This document shows positions 1 through 7,792 of a stretch of 9,978 nucleotides of DNA, in pieces (the first letter of the stretch is position 1; each line of letters opens with the position of its first letter). This stretch comes from Burkholderia sp. (GTDB lineage Bacteria; Pseudomonadota; Gammaproteobacteria; Burkholderiales; Burkholderiaceae): contig NZ_JAHACR010000141.1 of NCBI RefSeq assembly GCF_018375725.1, forward strand, positions 1-9,978. Reading direction: 5' to 3'. A model generated the notes under the pieces. The model ran no database searches. It was given only the letters and a program-made list of their open reading frames with translations, and was not told the origin of the DNA. Position numbers and translations under genes: made by a program.

Positions 1-1616
1 CCGCGCGCATGGACTTCGGCCATGTTGGATTTCAGCTTCTGGAACAGGCGATCGTCCGGCGCGATCGTGACGACCGGCATCGCACGCGTGACGAGCGCAA
101 GCGGGCCGTGCTTCAATTCGCCGGCAGGATAGCCTTCCGCATGGATATACGACACCTCCTTGAGCTTCAGTGCGCCTTCCATCGCAATCGGAAAATGAAT
201 GCCGCGCCCGAGGAACAGCGCGTTCTCCATCCGCGTGAAATCGGCGGCCCAGCCCATGATCTGGGTTTCCAGCGCCAGCGCATTGCCGATGCGCGCGGGC
301 AGCCCGCGCAGTTGCGCCAGGTACGTCGCCGCGCGCGCCGCGTCGATTCTGCCCCGCAGCCGCGCAAGCGTCACCGTCAACAGGAACAGCGCCACAAGCT
401 GTGTCGTGAACGCCTTGGTCGATGCCACCCCCAATTCGATGCCGGCCTGTGTCAGGAAGCGAAGCGGCGCATGACGCGCGATCGTGCTCGTCGCCACGTT
501 GCAGATCGCCATCGACAGATCCTGTCCCATGCCGCGCGCATGCTCGATCGCGCCGATCGTATCGGCGGTTTCGCCCGACTGCGAGATGCCGACGACAAGC
601 GTCTGGCGATCGGCGACGGATTCGCGATAACGGTATTCGCTCGCGATCTCGACCTGGGCCGGGATGCCGGCGATGCCTTCGAGCCAGTATTTCGCGGTGA
701 GTCCTGCGTAATAGCTGGTGCCGCAGCCGAGCAGCAGCACGCTGTTGACGTTCGACAGCCACGCGCGCGAGTCGTCCTCCGGTCCGAACAACGCGGGGGA
801 GATCGTGTCCACGCCGGCGAGCGTGCTGGCGATGGCCGTCGGCTGCTCGAAGATTTCCTTCTGCATGAAATGCTGGAACGGACCGAGATCGACATCGCCG
901 TGACGCGCCTTGACCTGGCACAGCGGGCGCTTCGCTTCTCGCCCGAGTGCATCGGCGATCTCGATGCGCTCCGGCGTGATCAATGCGACGTCGCCGTCTT
1001 CGAGATAGATGAAGCGATCGGTCAGTTCGCCCAGCGCCGCACAGTCGGAGGCCAGGTAGTTCTGCCGCGCGCCGATGCCGATCACGAGCGGCGAGCCGGC
1101 GCGCGCGGCCACGAGCTGCTGCGGTTCGCGGGCGCTCAGCACCGCGATCGCATATGCGCCATGCAGGCGTTTGACGGCACGAATCACCGCATCGAACAGA
1201 TCGTCGCGATACTCGCTGTGAATCAGATGGGCGATCACCTCGGTATCGGTCTCGCCACGAAATACGTAGCCGCGCCGCTGCAAATCAGATTTCAGCACTT
1301 CGTGGTTTTCGATGATGCCGTTGTGCACGACAGCGATCGTGTCGCCCGACATGATCGGGTGCGCGTTCGTTTCGGACGGCGCGCCATGGGTCGCCCAGCG
1401 CGTATGGGCGATGCAGGTTCCCGCCTCCAGACCGAGCGTCGTCACGCGTTGCTGCAGGTCGGTCACGCGCCTCAACGTGCGTTCGCTGCGAATGCAGCCG
1501 CCGCTTTGCAGCGCGATCCCGCACGAATCGTAGCCGCGATACTCGAGCCGGCTCAATGCCTTGACCAGTTGCGGCACCTGATTGTTCTGGCCGCTTGCTC
1601 CGACGATTCCGCACAT
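1..1616 (-). CDS. glmS: Glutamine--fructose-6-phosphate aminotransferase (isomerizing), C-terminus cut off by window edge
   Basis: Converts fructose-6-phosphate and glutamine to glucosamine-6-phosphate, the entry step to UDP-GlcNAc; cytosolic. 538 complete codons are visible. The family is about 605-610 aa, so about 70 C-terminal residues lie outside the window. The protein starts MCGIVG, so Cys2 becomes the N-terminal nucleophile of the class II glutamine amidotransferase domain (about 1-220), with LEYRGYDS at 24-31, HTRWATHG at 71-78 and HNGIIENH at 98-105. The first SIS domain carries GCGTSYYAG (297-305) and SQSGETADT (345-353). ELGVASTKAFTTQL (394-407) follows, and the second SIS domain has AEGYPAGELKHGPLAL (493-508). 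The start ATG has a GAGGT ribosome site 5 nt upstream. It lies 114 bp after pgaD on the same strand, so it is probably the last gene of the pga unit and supplies PNAG precursor. No glmS ribozyme was recognised in the short leader. Identity is very secure. That it is a second, pathway-dedicated copy is inference. Confidence 0.97.
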   Translation of the reverse strand, partial: MCGIVGASGQNNQVPQLVKALSRLEYRGYDSCGIALQSGGCIRSERTLRRVTDLQQRVTTLGLEAGTCIAHTRWATHGAPSETNAHPIMSGDTIAVVHNGIIENHEVLKSDLQRRGYVFRGETDTEVIAHLIHSEYRDDLFDAVIRAVKRLHGAYAIAVLSAREPQQLVAARAGSPLVIGIGARQNYLASDCAALGELTDRFIYLEDGDVALITPERIEIADALGREAKRPLCQVKARHGDVDLGPFQHFMQKEIFEQPTAIASTLAGVDTISPALFGPEDDSRAWLSNVNSVLLLGCGTSYYAGLTAKYWLEGIAGIPAQVEIASEYRYRESVADRQTLVVGISQSGETADTIGAIEHARGMGQDLSMAICNVATSTIARHAPLRFLTQAGIELGVASTKAFTTQLVALFLLTVTLARLRGRIDAARAATYLAQLRGLPARIGNALALETQIMGWAADFTRMENALFLGRGIHFPIAMEGALKLKEVSYIHAEGYPAGELKHGPLALVTRAMPVVTIAPDDRLFQKLKSNMAEVHAR

Positions 1617-1730
1617 AGGTCACCTCGTCCAGAAAAATAATCGGCATGCTCGTACGACGCGGCCGGCACTGGCGAGTGCACGTGCCGCCGCGGGCTGACG
1701 CAACCGGTGTCCTGGCCGGATGCGCCGTAT

Positions 1731-2273
1731 TCAGGTCTGACGGCGCTCCGGCCCCATGCCGCGCCAGACGGTTTCGCCGGTTTCGCCGGCGGCCCGGTCC
1801 CGGGCGTTCGGCACCGTCCATTCGAGCGCGGAAATCAGGCCGTTCGCATCGTGCGATGCGATGAGGATCCGCGAAGTCCGCTTGCCGCCGGGCGTGCCGT
1901 CGCTGAGCAGCGACGCGCTCGGCCCCGGCTTCGCCTTGAGGCCCGCCGAGCGCCGCAGCAGCTTCGACACGCGCAGCCGGTACGCAAACGGGTGGACGAC
2001 ACGCGCCGCGATCAGCCATGTGACGAGCGCGCCGGCCATCACCGCGATACAGGTCACATAGAAGACCAGTTGCTCGATCGGCATCTCCGCATCGTTGAAC
2101 GGCAGCAGGTAACGGTACGTATAGATGCAGATCGATGCCCATACCGCCCCGACCAACGCCGGCCGGAGCAGCCGGAACCACACGATGTGCACGCATCCGG
2201 CGAAGGCGCCGCGGTCGGCAATCATCTGGCCCGGGGCGCGCAGGGAGAGGTCAATAATCGGTGCGTTCGTCAT
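1731..2273 (-). CDS. pgaD: PNAG synthase accessory subunit PgaD
   Basis: Small inner-membrane partner of the glycosyltransferase PgaC. In E. coli, PgaC and PgaD together bind cyclic di-GMP, which activates PNAG polymerisation. The 180-aa protein has two hydrophobic segments at about 34-56 and 67-90 with a short loop between them, the PgaD architecture. A basic cytoplasmic tail follows (RLRVSKLLRR, 99-108). The first in-frame ATG with a good ribosome site (GAGGAA, 6 nt spacing) is at 2273, inside the end of pgaC. The 23-bp overlap suggests translational coupling. An upstream in-frame ATG would add 12 residues but lacks that signal. The tail after the second membrane segment is about 90 residues, making the protein longer than E. 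coli PgaD (about 137 aa). Sequence similarity within this family is low, so the call rests on topology plus position directly after pgaC. Confidence 0.88.
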   Translation of the reverse strand: MTNAPIIDLSLRAPGQMIADRGAFAGCVHIVWFRLLRPALVGAVWASICIYTYRYLLPFNDAEMPIEQLVFYVTCIAVMAGALVTWLIAARVVHPFAYRLRVSKLLRRSAGLKAKPGPSASLLSDGTPGGKRTSRILIASHDANGLISALEWTVPNARDRAAGETGETVWRGMGPERRQT

Positions 2274-3522
2274 GTTGAATTCCTCGGTCGGGGCTGATCC
2301 ATACGGCACGTTTGCCGCGGCCGCGCAGTACGACGGCGGGCACGGCGACGACGGTGGTGATCATGCTGATCACCCAGAAGGCAACCGGATACCAGACGGT
2401 GTCCAGGAAATACATCAGGAGTTTTTCATCGTATCGGCGGTCGATCATGCAGCCGACGATCAGTTGCAGCACGCAGGTCGCCACGAGCAGCATGCCGTGC
2501 CAGTGCGGCACGACCGACACATGCCAGTCCTGCGGCAGCGGATAGAACAGGTTGATGACCGCCAGGAGCAGGATGAACGACATCGAGTACGCCCACGCGA
2601 TGCCGATCAGATACTCCGCGAACAGCGGCCACATCATCATCTGCGCGGGCCGCAGCACGGTGCGCGCGTACTTCAGCAGCACCTGGATGCCGCCCTTGGC
2701 CCAGCGCAGCCGCTGGCGGTAGAGTCCCTCGAGCGTCTCCGGCATCAGGATCCAGCTCAGCGCGTGCGGTTCGTACACGATGCGCCAGTCACGGCATTGC
2801 AGCTTCCAGCTGATGTCGATGTCCTCGGTCAGCATGTCCGTGCTCCAGAAGCCGACATCGGCGAGCGCGGTCTTGCGGAACATCGTGACGACGCCCGAGA
2901 CCGTGAAAATGCGGCCGTAGACCTGCTGCGTGCGTTTGATCAGCCCGACGATCGACGAGAATTCGCCGACCTGCATGCGGCCGAGCAACGACGTGCGCGT
3001 CCGGATGCGCGGGTTGCCGGTCACCGCGCCGACGCCGGGATCGGCGATGAAATGCTCGAGCATCCATTCGACCGCATCGTGCGCGAGCAGCGAGTCGCCG
3101 TCGATGCAGAGCAGGAACTCCGCGTTCGTGACGGCCGCCGCGGTCGTGAGGCCGACCGCCTTGCCTTCGTTGCACGCGTGATGGATGACGAGGAGCCGCG
3201 GTATGGTGGCGGCCAGCGCGTTGAGAATATCGCCCGTGCGATCCCGGCTGCCGTCGTTGACCGCGATGATGTCGTAGTTCGGATAGTCCATGCGGTTCAG
3301 ATGCTCGATCACGGTCCGCACGTTTGCCCCTTCGTTGAAGCAGGGCACGACGATCGACACCTTCGGCATGCCGCTCTGCGCGATCGTCCGCCTCGACAGC
3401 ACGCGCCCTTCTTCGAGCAGGAAGAAGTGCACGACGCCGCCGATCATCCACAGGTACGACATGAAGAACGGGTAGTAGAAAACGAAATCCTGCAGGCGCT
3501 GGATGATGCCGTGAGTCGTCAT
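2251..3522 (-). CDS. pgaC: Poly-beta-1,6-N-acetyl-D-glucosamine synthase PgaC (GT2 family)
   Basis: Processive inner-membrane glycosyltransferase that polymerises UDP-GlcNAc into beta-1,6-linked PNAG. The protein is 423 aa (E. coli PgaC about 441). It has N-terminal membrane helices at about 12-36, a cytosolic GT2 domain from about 52 to 280, and C-terminal membrane segments at about 299-327, 342-360 and 375-399. The family motifs are all present: SIVVPCFNE (56-64), VNDGS with D90, the DGD sugar-nucleotide/metal motif at D141-D143, the catalytic TED motif at 232-234, and QRLRW at 270-274. The start ATG overlaps the pgaB stop as ATGA; a loose purine-rich site (AGGGGG) lies about 10 nt upstream. 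The 3' end overlaps pgaD by 23 bp. Activation by cyclic di-GMP through PgaC/PgaD is known for the family and is not visible in the sequence. HmsR and IcaA are homologous names for the same enzyme. Confidence 0.97.
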   Translation of the reverse strand: MTTHGIIQRLQDFVFYYPFFMSYLWMIGGVVHFFLLEEGRVLSRRTIAQSGMPKVSIVVPCFNEGANVRTVIEHLNRMDYPNYDIIAVNDGSRDRTGDILNALAATIPRLLVIHHACNEGKAVGLTTAAAVTNAEFLLCIDGDSLLAHDAVEWMLEHFIADPGVGAVTGNPRIRTRTSLLGRMQVGEFSSIVGLIKRTQQVYGRIFTVSGVVTMFRKTALADVGFWSTDMLTEDIDISWKLQCRDWRIVYEPHALSWILMPETLEGLYRQRLRWAKGGIQVLLKYARTVLRPAQMMMWPLFAEYLIGIAWAYSMSFILLLAVINLFYPLPQDWHVSVVPHWHGMLLVATCVLQLIVGCMIDRRYDEKLLMYFLDTVWYPVAFWVISMITTVVAVPAVVLRGRGKRAVWISPDRGIQHDERTDY

Positions 3523-5609
3523 TTTGCTTGCGCCCCCTGATTTTGCTGCATGTGCATCAGCGCGTTGATCGATGTCGGATCGAGGCGCGACTTCAGCGAC
3601 ATGACAGCGCGCATGGTCTCGAGATTCGGTTCGTCATGCAGGAAATTGTCCGGGTAATAGCCGAAGTTCACCGCGCCGCGGGTGCGCAGCCGACGCATCT
3701 GCGTCAGCAGCGTGCGGCTGGGAATCGACTTGCGGGCGTGCCAGTCGTAGGACTGCAGTTCGAACACCGTCTTCGCGAACCCGTGCGGTTTTGCGGCAAC
3801 GATGTCGATGAGCCGGTCCAGCCATGCGTCGGGATTCGAGGCTTCCTCCATGTAGGGCATCGCCATCAGAGCGACAAAGTCGTACGTGTTGAGGAAATCG
3901 TCGTAGTTCTGCGCGTACCACGCTTCGGACGCGGGATTCAGCACCGGCTGGGCGAAGATGTTGCGCGCGGTGAGCACGTCGCCGGCGTTCTGGTTCGCCA
4001 GGACGATCTGTTCCAGTTGCCGTGTCAGATCGAGCAGATAGCGCGTCTTCTGCCGGGTCCAGCGGTTCATCAGCTCGGGCTTGGCGCGGATCTTGCCGAT
4101 GTCGGGCGGCAGCCCCCACTGGGCATAGGCCGCCAGCGCGTGGCGGCCGGCGTCCTCGTAGTCGTCGAGCACCGCGTCGTCGCTGAAGAGAATGCCGCTG
4201 AACGACGCGTACTTGCTGAGATCCTCGTAGACCTGCTCGATCATCAGCCGGGCTTTCGGATCGAACGGACTCAGGCGAAAGCCGCGCGTGCCTTTCTCGC
4301 GCGCCGGCGCGCCGCCGTATGCGCTGACCGCCTCGACGCCGCTGAATTTCCCGGGCGGCGGACGGAACGCGAGCACGGGCATCCATGCATAGACCTGCAC
4401 GTTGGACCGCGTATTGATTTGCCATGCCGCGCGTGAGAACAGGTCGGCCCGCATCGGCAGGTGACGGTTCGGAAAATAGACGGACTCCGCGACGCCTGTC
4501 CCCTTGGGATCGGCATACGCCTGCAGGTACACCGATTTCGGCTGCATCCGGTAGAGGCGCTCGACGAGTATCCCGAGGTTCCGCTCCTGCTGGGCCGGAT
4601 CGGGATCGTAGACCTGGTCGAGGTCGATCTGCACGACGCGCTCGACGACCCCGACCGTGCCGCGGTTGGTCGCCGGCTCGCGCATCGAGTGCTCGAATCC
4701 GCCGATATCCACGTCGTACATCATCAGAATGCGCCGCAGGCGGTCGAGCGGGACGTCCGGCGTATTCGGCCCGGCATCGAGACTGAACTGGATGTCCATG
4801 CCGAGCGATGTCGAGATGTTGCGCACCGGCTGGTTTTCCGCGCCGTACGGCCAGACCATCGAGCGCGCGGTCACGCCGGTGCGTTCGCGGATCTGCCGGA
4901 TGCAGGTCTGCAGATCGTTGCGCACCCGCGCATCGAACTCCGCATCGGTTTCATAGCGTTTCTGGTCGTCCAGATAGAGATGCGACGTGGTCGCGGGCAG
5001 TTGATTGCCCTGCGGATTGGCGGTCGCGCCATGATGCAGGTTGTGCGTGTGGCAGGCGAGCTCGATCAGGTCCGACGCGCCGAGCTTGCGCACTTCGTCC
5101 CAGCCCATGAAATATTCGCGAGGCACGGCGATCTTGTCGCTGATGCGGATCGGCGCATCGGCCGGGGCGTCGATCCATGCCGTGACGATGCCCATCACCG
5201 CCGGATACCTGAAGCGCTGCAGCAGCGGCAGCACCTTCGTGTAATGGCTGCGATAGCCGTCGTCGAACGTCAGAAGCACGGCGCGCGGCGGCAGCGGCTT
5301 GCCGCCATGCCGGGAAGCCTCGATCTGCCTGACGGTCACGGGGTGGTAGTTGTTGCTTTGAAACCAGGAAAAGATCGCGGTCAGCGTGCCGGTGTCGATC
5401 GCGTAGGGGTCGGCCATCGTGGACGAAGCGAACGTCGACAGCAGGTTGTCGCGCACGTCGTGCATGCAGATCACGCGAAAGGTCTTGCCGTCGGCGGGAT
5501 CCGACGGCGGCAACAGATCGATCATCTTCGCGTTGGCCACGCCCGGAAACAGCGAGCATGCCGTGAATGCGCCGAGACATCCGCACATGAAGGTCCGTCT
5601 GGATTGCAT
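3519..5609 (-). CDS. pgaB: PNAG N-deacetylase / hydrolase PgaB
   Basis: Periplasmic, outer-membrane-associated enzyme that partly de-N-acetylates PNAG, which is needed for export through PgaA. The protein is 696 aa, close to E. coli PgaB (about 672). Residues 1-27 form a signal peptide with a twin-arginine-like SRRTFM at 3-8 and a possible lipobox AFTAC ending at C18; ANA-K at 25-28 is an alternative signal peptidase I site. The carbohydrate esterase 4 domain (about 43-300) shows TFDDGY (114-119; D116 and D117), the metal histidines H187 and H192 in CHTHNLHHG, and WPYG (253-256). The C-terminal glycoside-hydrolase-like domain (about 325-690) has VYFPNRHLPMRADLF (377-391), YAWMPVLAF (407-415), LFSDDAVLDDYEDA (474-487) and ALMAMPYMEE (580-589). 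The chosen ATG has AGGAGA about 8 nt upstream and lies 17 bp after pgaA. The frame stays open well upstream inside pgaA, but that extension has no ribosome site and no signal peptide, so it is rejected. The stop overlaps the pgaC start. Confidence 0.97.
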   Translation of the reverse strand: MQSRRTFMCGCLGAFTACSLFPGVANAKMIDLLPPSDPADGKTFRVICMHDVRDNLLSTFASSTMADPYAIDTGTLTAIFSWFQSNNYHPVTVRQIEASRHGGKPLPPRAVLLTFDDGYRSHYTKVLPLLQRFRYPAVMGIVTAWIDAPADAPIRISDKIAVPREYFMGWDEVRKLGASDLIELACHTHNLHHGATANPQGNQLPATTSHLYLDDQKRYETDAEFDARVRNDLQTCIRQIRERTGVTARSMVWPYGAENQPVRNISTSLGMDIQFSLDAGPNTPDVPLDRLRRILMMYDVDIGGFEHSMREPATNRGTVGVVERVVQIDLDQVYDPDPAQQERNLGILVERLYRMQPKSVYLQAYADPKGTGVAESVYFPNRHLPMRADLFSRAAWQINTRSNVQVYAWMPVLAFRPPPGKFSGVEAVSAYGGAPAREKGTRGFRLSPFDPKARLMIEQVYEDLSKYASFSGILFSDDAVLDDYEDAGRHALAAYAQWGLPPDIGKIRAKPELMNRWTRQKTRYLLDLTRQLEQIVLANQNAGDVLTARNIFAQPVLNPASEAWYAQNYDDFLNTYDFVALMAMPYMEEASNPDAWLDRLIDIVAAKPHGFAKTVFELQSYDWHARKSIPSRTLLTQMRRLRTRGAVNFGYYPDNFLHDEPNLETMRAVMSLKSRLDPTSINALMHMQQNQGAQAK

Positions 5610-5626
5610 GGGCCGGTCTCCTATTG

Positions 5627-7696
5627 CTAGAAGGGGAGGTTGAGCGCGAGATAGCCCGTTTCGGAGCGTTCCCGCGTGCCGTCGTACGCATGGCTGCTGA
5701 CTTCGATGCCGTAGGTCAGCGTGATGTCGCGCTTGAATGTCCAGGCGTGCTCGAGACGTGCGCTCCAGAGCGCACTGGTGCCGAATCCTCTCTGGTTGTA
5801 TGCGCCGCCGGACGCGGAGATGCGCTGCCGCAGCGACATGTCGCCCTTCTTCCAGGCCGTCCATTGATGCATGACCGTCGCCGCGGCCGCATAGTCGCGC
5901 GACGGATTGAAGTAGGGCGTGTCCCGGCGCGTGTTGCTGTCGGTGCCGAGATTCAGCGACACGTTGACGAACTGGTTCGCGGCGGTGAATACCCGCTGCG
6001 TGCCGGTCGCGGCAATTTCCTGGTGCAGGTTCGCATCGCTGTAGCGGCTCACGCCGTAGCTCAGCTTCACCTCGCGGCGATCGCTCTGGCGGTAGGTGAC
6101 CTCGGCACTCGCGGATCGGCCCCAGATGTGTGCGGCATAAGCCTTCCACGGCAGCGAATTGTCGTTGCTGTCGACCGTGCCGGACACGCTCCAGTAGTCG
6201 TTGAAGTCGTAGGAGACGGTGCCGCGGCCGCCGGTGCGCCCGTCGCCGCCGAACGAGCGGGTGACCTCGCCCAGCACCGTGAACGGCCCGCGCCGGTAGT
6301 CGCCGCCGATGCCGGTGCGCGTGCGGCTGATGCTGCCGATGTCGGTTTGCGCGTGGCCGAAGAACGTATGGGAAAAGACCCGCCAGTTGTCTCCGAACGG
6401 TTGCGAGTACAGATAGGTATCCGATGTGAACGCGTTGTCCGCCAATGCGCTGTTGCCGTGCTCGTAGCTCAGTTCGGTCGTCAGAATCGGGCTTCGGTAC
6501 GCGTTGTAGTCGCGCTTGAACGCGCGCACCGCGCCGCTGTCCGGAAACGTGCCGTCGAAGGCCACGTCGACATTGCGTGCGGTCCGGTAGTCGTCGGTCG
6601 AGAGCGACACGCGGCCGAGTCCGGCGAGGTTCTCGATGCTGTCGGGGTGATCGGTCAGCGTCGCGGTATAGATCGCGATCGCCTGGCGCGGGTGCGACTG
6701 ATTCGCCACGGCGTCGGCATGGGCGGCGCGCACCTCGGAGCTGAACGGCACTTCCTTTTCGAGCTTTTCCAGCGCGACGATACCTTCGTCGACCTTGCCC
6801 GTGTAGATCAGGTATTGCGCGCGCAGCCGGTAGTAACGCAGATAGTCGTCGTTTGCCGGATCCCACGTGTGCACGTCCGATGCAGGCGGCAGCGCGGCGC
6901 CCATATCGTCGAGCACCTTGTTGGCGTCGGCGGCGCGCGCCTGGTCGATGTACGCCCAGAACAGTCCTTCGCGCAGCTCGATCGGGCGCGTGCGCGCGCC
7001 ATACTGGAAACCGCGCGTCGCGCGGTCGTTCGGCGATGCGCTGGCCTGCGTCAGCGCGCGCTGATAGGCGGCTGCGGCCTTTCCCGGTTCGTTCAGGTAC
7101 AGGTACGCATCGCCCACGCCCGCCAGTGCGTCGACCGAGATCTCCGCATCCGGGGGGATCGTTTCGAACGACGCCACGGCCTTTTTCATCTCGCCGCGCG
7201 CGGCGTAGGCCACCGTACGATCGCCCGCCAGTGCCGTTCTGACCGGCGAGTATTCGGGCGTGATCGGCAAGCGCGTATTGAGATCGTCCGCGGCTTTCAG
7301 CGCGGCGTCGATCCCGTCGAAGCGATCGGTGCTTGTCATGGCGCGCGCCTTGTCGCGTCCGCCTCGCACCTGCTGGCGGATCGCGATTTCTTCCAGCTGG
7401 GCGAGATCGAATGCGGAAAATATGTCAGGCCGGCCCTTGGCTTCGTCGAGCGCCTTGACGGCGCCGCCGCCGGTGGCCAGGCCGAATACTTCGGCGCGTA
7501 CCGCCGCGGCATCGGCCGGCTGGGTGCCGGAAGGACCGCGAGCTTCGGCGACTTCGGACGAGGCGCCCGAGCCGCCGTCGCCTTCAGCGGCGATGCAGGC
7601 GCCCGATGCGATGAGCAGCAGCATCAGCGGGGCATGAAGGAGAATCCGCTGGTTTCGCGGAATGGCAAGGGATTTGCGCATGTGATTGTTGGCCAC
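5627..7696 (-). CDS. pgaA: PNAG export outer-membrane porin PgaA (TPR plus beta-barrel)
   Basis: Exports partly deacetylated PNAG across the outer membrane. The protein is 689 aa from the GTG start. An N-terminal hydrophobic stretch (about 18-36, HAPLMLLLIASGACIAA) is a signal peptide, probably cleaved near residue 36-37. Residues about 60-400 are helical and TPR-like; the clearest unit is around 187-220 (GVGDAYLYLNEPGKAAAAYQ), and others lie around 320-385. From about residue 404 the sequence alternates like beta strands with many aromatic residues and ends in LALNLPF, with the terminal Phe typical of outer-membrane barrels. The barrel portion, about 285 residues, is close in size to the PgaA barrel. 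The whole protein is shorter than E. coli PgaA (about 807), so the shortfall is in the TPR part. The GTG is preferred because a ribosome site lies just upstream; an in-frame ATG five codons later also fits the signal peptide. It lies 96 bp after the 241-codon gene on the same strand. Confidence 0.95.
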   Translation of the reverse strand: MANNHMRKSLAIPRNQRILLHAPLMLLLIASGACIAAEGDGGSGASSEVAEARGPSGTQPADAAAVRAEVFGLATGGGAVKALDEAKGRPDIFSAFDLAQLEEIAIRQQVRGGRDKARAMTSTDRFDGIDAALKAADDLNTRLPITPEYSPVRTALAGDRTVAYAARGEMKKAVASFETIPPDAEISVDALAGVGDAYLYLNEPGKAAAAYQRALTQASASPNDRATRGFQYGARTRPIELREGLFWAYIDQARAADANKVLDDMGAALPPASDVHTWDPANDDYLRYYRLRAQYLIYTGKVDEGIVALEKLEKEVPFSSEVRAAHADAVANQSHPRQAIAIYTATLTDHPDSIENLAGLGRVSLSTDDYRTARNVDVAFDGTFPDSGAVRAFKRDYNAYRSPILTTELSYEHGNSALADNAFTSDTYLYSQPFGDNWRVFSHTFFGHAQTDIGSISRTRTGIGGDYRRGPFTVLGEVTRSFGGDGRTGGRGTVSYDFNDYWSVSGTVDSNDNSLPWKAYAAHIWGRSASAEVTYRQSDRREVKLSYGVSRYSDANLHQEIAATGTQRVFTAANQFVNVSLNLGTDSNTRRDTPYFNPSRDYAAAATVMHQWTAWKKGDMSLRQRISASGGAYNQRGFGTSALWSARLEHAWTFKRDITLTYGIEVSSHAYDGTRERSETGYLALNLPF

Positions 7697-7700
7697 GGCG

Positions 7701-7708
7701 TCCTCTCT
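7701..7708 (-). promoter_or_regulatory. Ribosome binding site deciding the pgaA start
   Basis: Minus-strand AGAGAGGA lies 4 nt before a GTG codon (7696) and 19 nt before the first ATG (7681). The spacing favours GTG initiation although it is tight. Both starts leave the signal peptide intact, so the difference is five residues. A weak GTG start on the exporter could lower its expression relative to the synthase genes; this is inference. Confidence 0.55.
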
Positions 7709-7792
7709 TTGAAACGGTTAAGCCGGCCGTGCATGGCGCACGCGCCCGATCTGGTGTCGAGCTTGCGACCGACTGGTATCCCCGATTGCCAT

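Noticed and set aside
9..1640. 543-codon open frame on the plus strand
   Set aside because: It is antisense to glmS, which has unmistakable motifs; the predicted product is Arg/His/Asp-rich with no recognisable fold, typical of a GC-rich shadow frame.
1617..1730. Possible glmS ribozyme or terminator between pgaD and glmS
   Set aside because: The 114 bp are too short for the ribozyme core and show no strong stem followed by a T-run; the ribozyme is known from Gram-positive bacteria.
2125..3540. 471-codon open frame on the plus strand
   Set aside because: It is antisense to pgaC and pgaD, whose motifs and overlapping starts are convincing.
5610..6866. Upstream extension of the pgaB frame, giving a 1115-codon protein
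   Set aside because: This part overlaps pgaA in another frame, is Arg-rich without motifs, and would bury the PgaB signal peptide internally.
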